NCBI GenBank assembly: GCA_023333565.1
Contig: JAJKFH010002792.1
Span: 1-64,000 of the forward strand
Length of the DNA stretch: 64,000 bases
Source: Puffinus mauretanicus
Lineage: Eukaryota; Chordata; Aves; Procellariiformes; Procellariidae
Reading direction: 5' to 3'
Numbering within the stretch: the stretch's first letter is position 1; every line of letters begins with the position of its first letter. Positions 63,204-64,000 of this stretch are shown here, one piece after another. The notes under the pieces are model-generated. The model saw only the letters and a list, made by a program, of their open reading frames with translations, had not been told where the DNA came from and did no database searches. The translations under genes were made by a program, and so were the position numbers.

Positions 63204-63208
63204 CTGGG
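63204..63208. repeat. 5-bp target site duplication, right copy (CTGGG)
   Basis: This exact copy of 62712-62716 fixes the right end of the LTR. Confidence 0.93.
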
Positions 63209-64000
63209 TCAGTATCACAAACTGGACTTTGGAAAACTGCTGTTTTCATAGCAGTTCAGGTACAAAGTATTATTCCAGATACTAATAGCCACTGCTCAAC
63301 TGTTGCTATTTACTTTAGAGTTTAAAAATTATTAGGCTTGCTCTGGTTATCAAAAATTACTCAGTTTGCTCTTGTGCCTCGTTGCATTAGCTTCAGCACG
63401 TTTTACGAAACTTTCCTCTCCGCCTCCCGGTCTCAAACATTGTCATCTCAATATGCTTTCAGATCTGGCACCATGAAAATAGCCCTCCCTCCCTCTGTCT
63501 CTCTCTCAGCTTTGTCTCTCGACACTGGTTTCCGTATTAGGACACTTCACCTTGATCCCCAGAGGACGTTAGTCACTGAGGAGAGCTGCAAAAGCCTGCC
63601 ACAGCCAGTCTCCCAGTGTAATTCAGTAACGGTGGTGAATGCTTTTTTCCGAAGACGTGTATGGTTGAACACCCAGCTATCACCATGTCTTCCGTAATGC
63701 ATTCTCTGCATAGTAAACAAGAACTAGAGATGGAAAAATAACATGTAGCAATGTAAATGAATAAAATCTCTTCTTCCTTAGTTTCCTAAGGAAATTATTA
63801 AACTTCTCTGTATTAATTTACTGAGGTCTTTGTATCTTCTACCATGCATTAAGCTTCATTACTACAAAATGTTACAGATCTTTTAGCATCTTTGACTGCT
63901 TGTTTTCAGTTTAACAAGAATAATAAAGGGAGCAATTGCTGAGAATGAGACTGGCATACATAGTGTTCCTAAGCTTACTAATTTTCTTTATGCTCTTCAT
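63209..64000. other. Unique DNA to window end, no gene recognised
   Basis: An open frame of 119 codons (63338-63697, plus) has no recognisable domain. Its middle is a CT-rich, serine-coding patch. The remainder is AT-rich without repeats I can identify. Confidence 0.55.

Noticed and set aside
1..64000. CRISPR array, operon or prokaryotic gene cluster
   Set aside because: No regularly spaced repeats, no dense gene packing and no ribosome-binding sites. The CR1 and LTR elements show the DNA is from a vertebrate nucleus.

Overview
The window looks like vertebrate, almost certainly bird, nuclear DNA. It is AT-rich, intron- or intergenic-like, and has no long open reading frames. The organism call rests on the repeats. 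There is one well-preserved CR1 LINE 3' end of the avian type (about 18.47-19.22 kb) and several much older CR1 relics. There are also two solo LTRs of an endogenous-retrovirus group whose start (TGTCCTGG) and end (AACCACRACA) are familiar from neoavian genomes. I infer a neoavian bird and cannot name the species or chromosome. Low repeat density fits an ordinary autosomal, gene-poor stretch.

Layout: 0-18 kb is mostly unique AT-rich DNA with two old CR1 relics (about 4.35-4.55 kb on +, about 5.91-6.18 kb on -). 18.47-19.22 kb is the young CR1. 23.90-24.42 kb is a minus-oriented solo LTR with a perfect 5-bp target duplication, possibly beside an older LTR-like relic (24.44-24.66 kb). 24.7-41.9 kb is mainly unique, with an old minus-strand CR1 relic at 36.18-36.59 kb. 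41.9-47.8 kb holds the only cluster of exon-like signals I could find, all on +, including a borderline CpG island at 44.70-45.25 kb with a consensus splice donor. 49.10-49.23 kb is an old CR1 3' tail on +. 49.2-62.7 kb is mostly unique. 62.72-63.20 kb is a plus-oriented solo LTR, again with a perfect 5-bp target duplication.

Genes: I recognise no complete protein-coding gene. The longest open frames (157-169 codons) are about what chance gives in 64 kb of six-frame AT-rich sequence, and the longest one lies inside an LTR. Four exon-like segments and one short ORF with a signal-peptide-like start are reported as candidates at low confidence. No tRNA, rRNA, CRISPR array or operon-like arrangement was seen. 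I did not find a convincing new biological system. The items most worth checking are the 41.9-47.8 kb exon-like cluster with its CpG island, and the ORF at 7436-7804.
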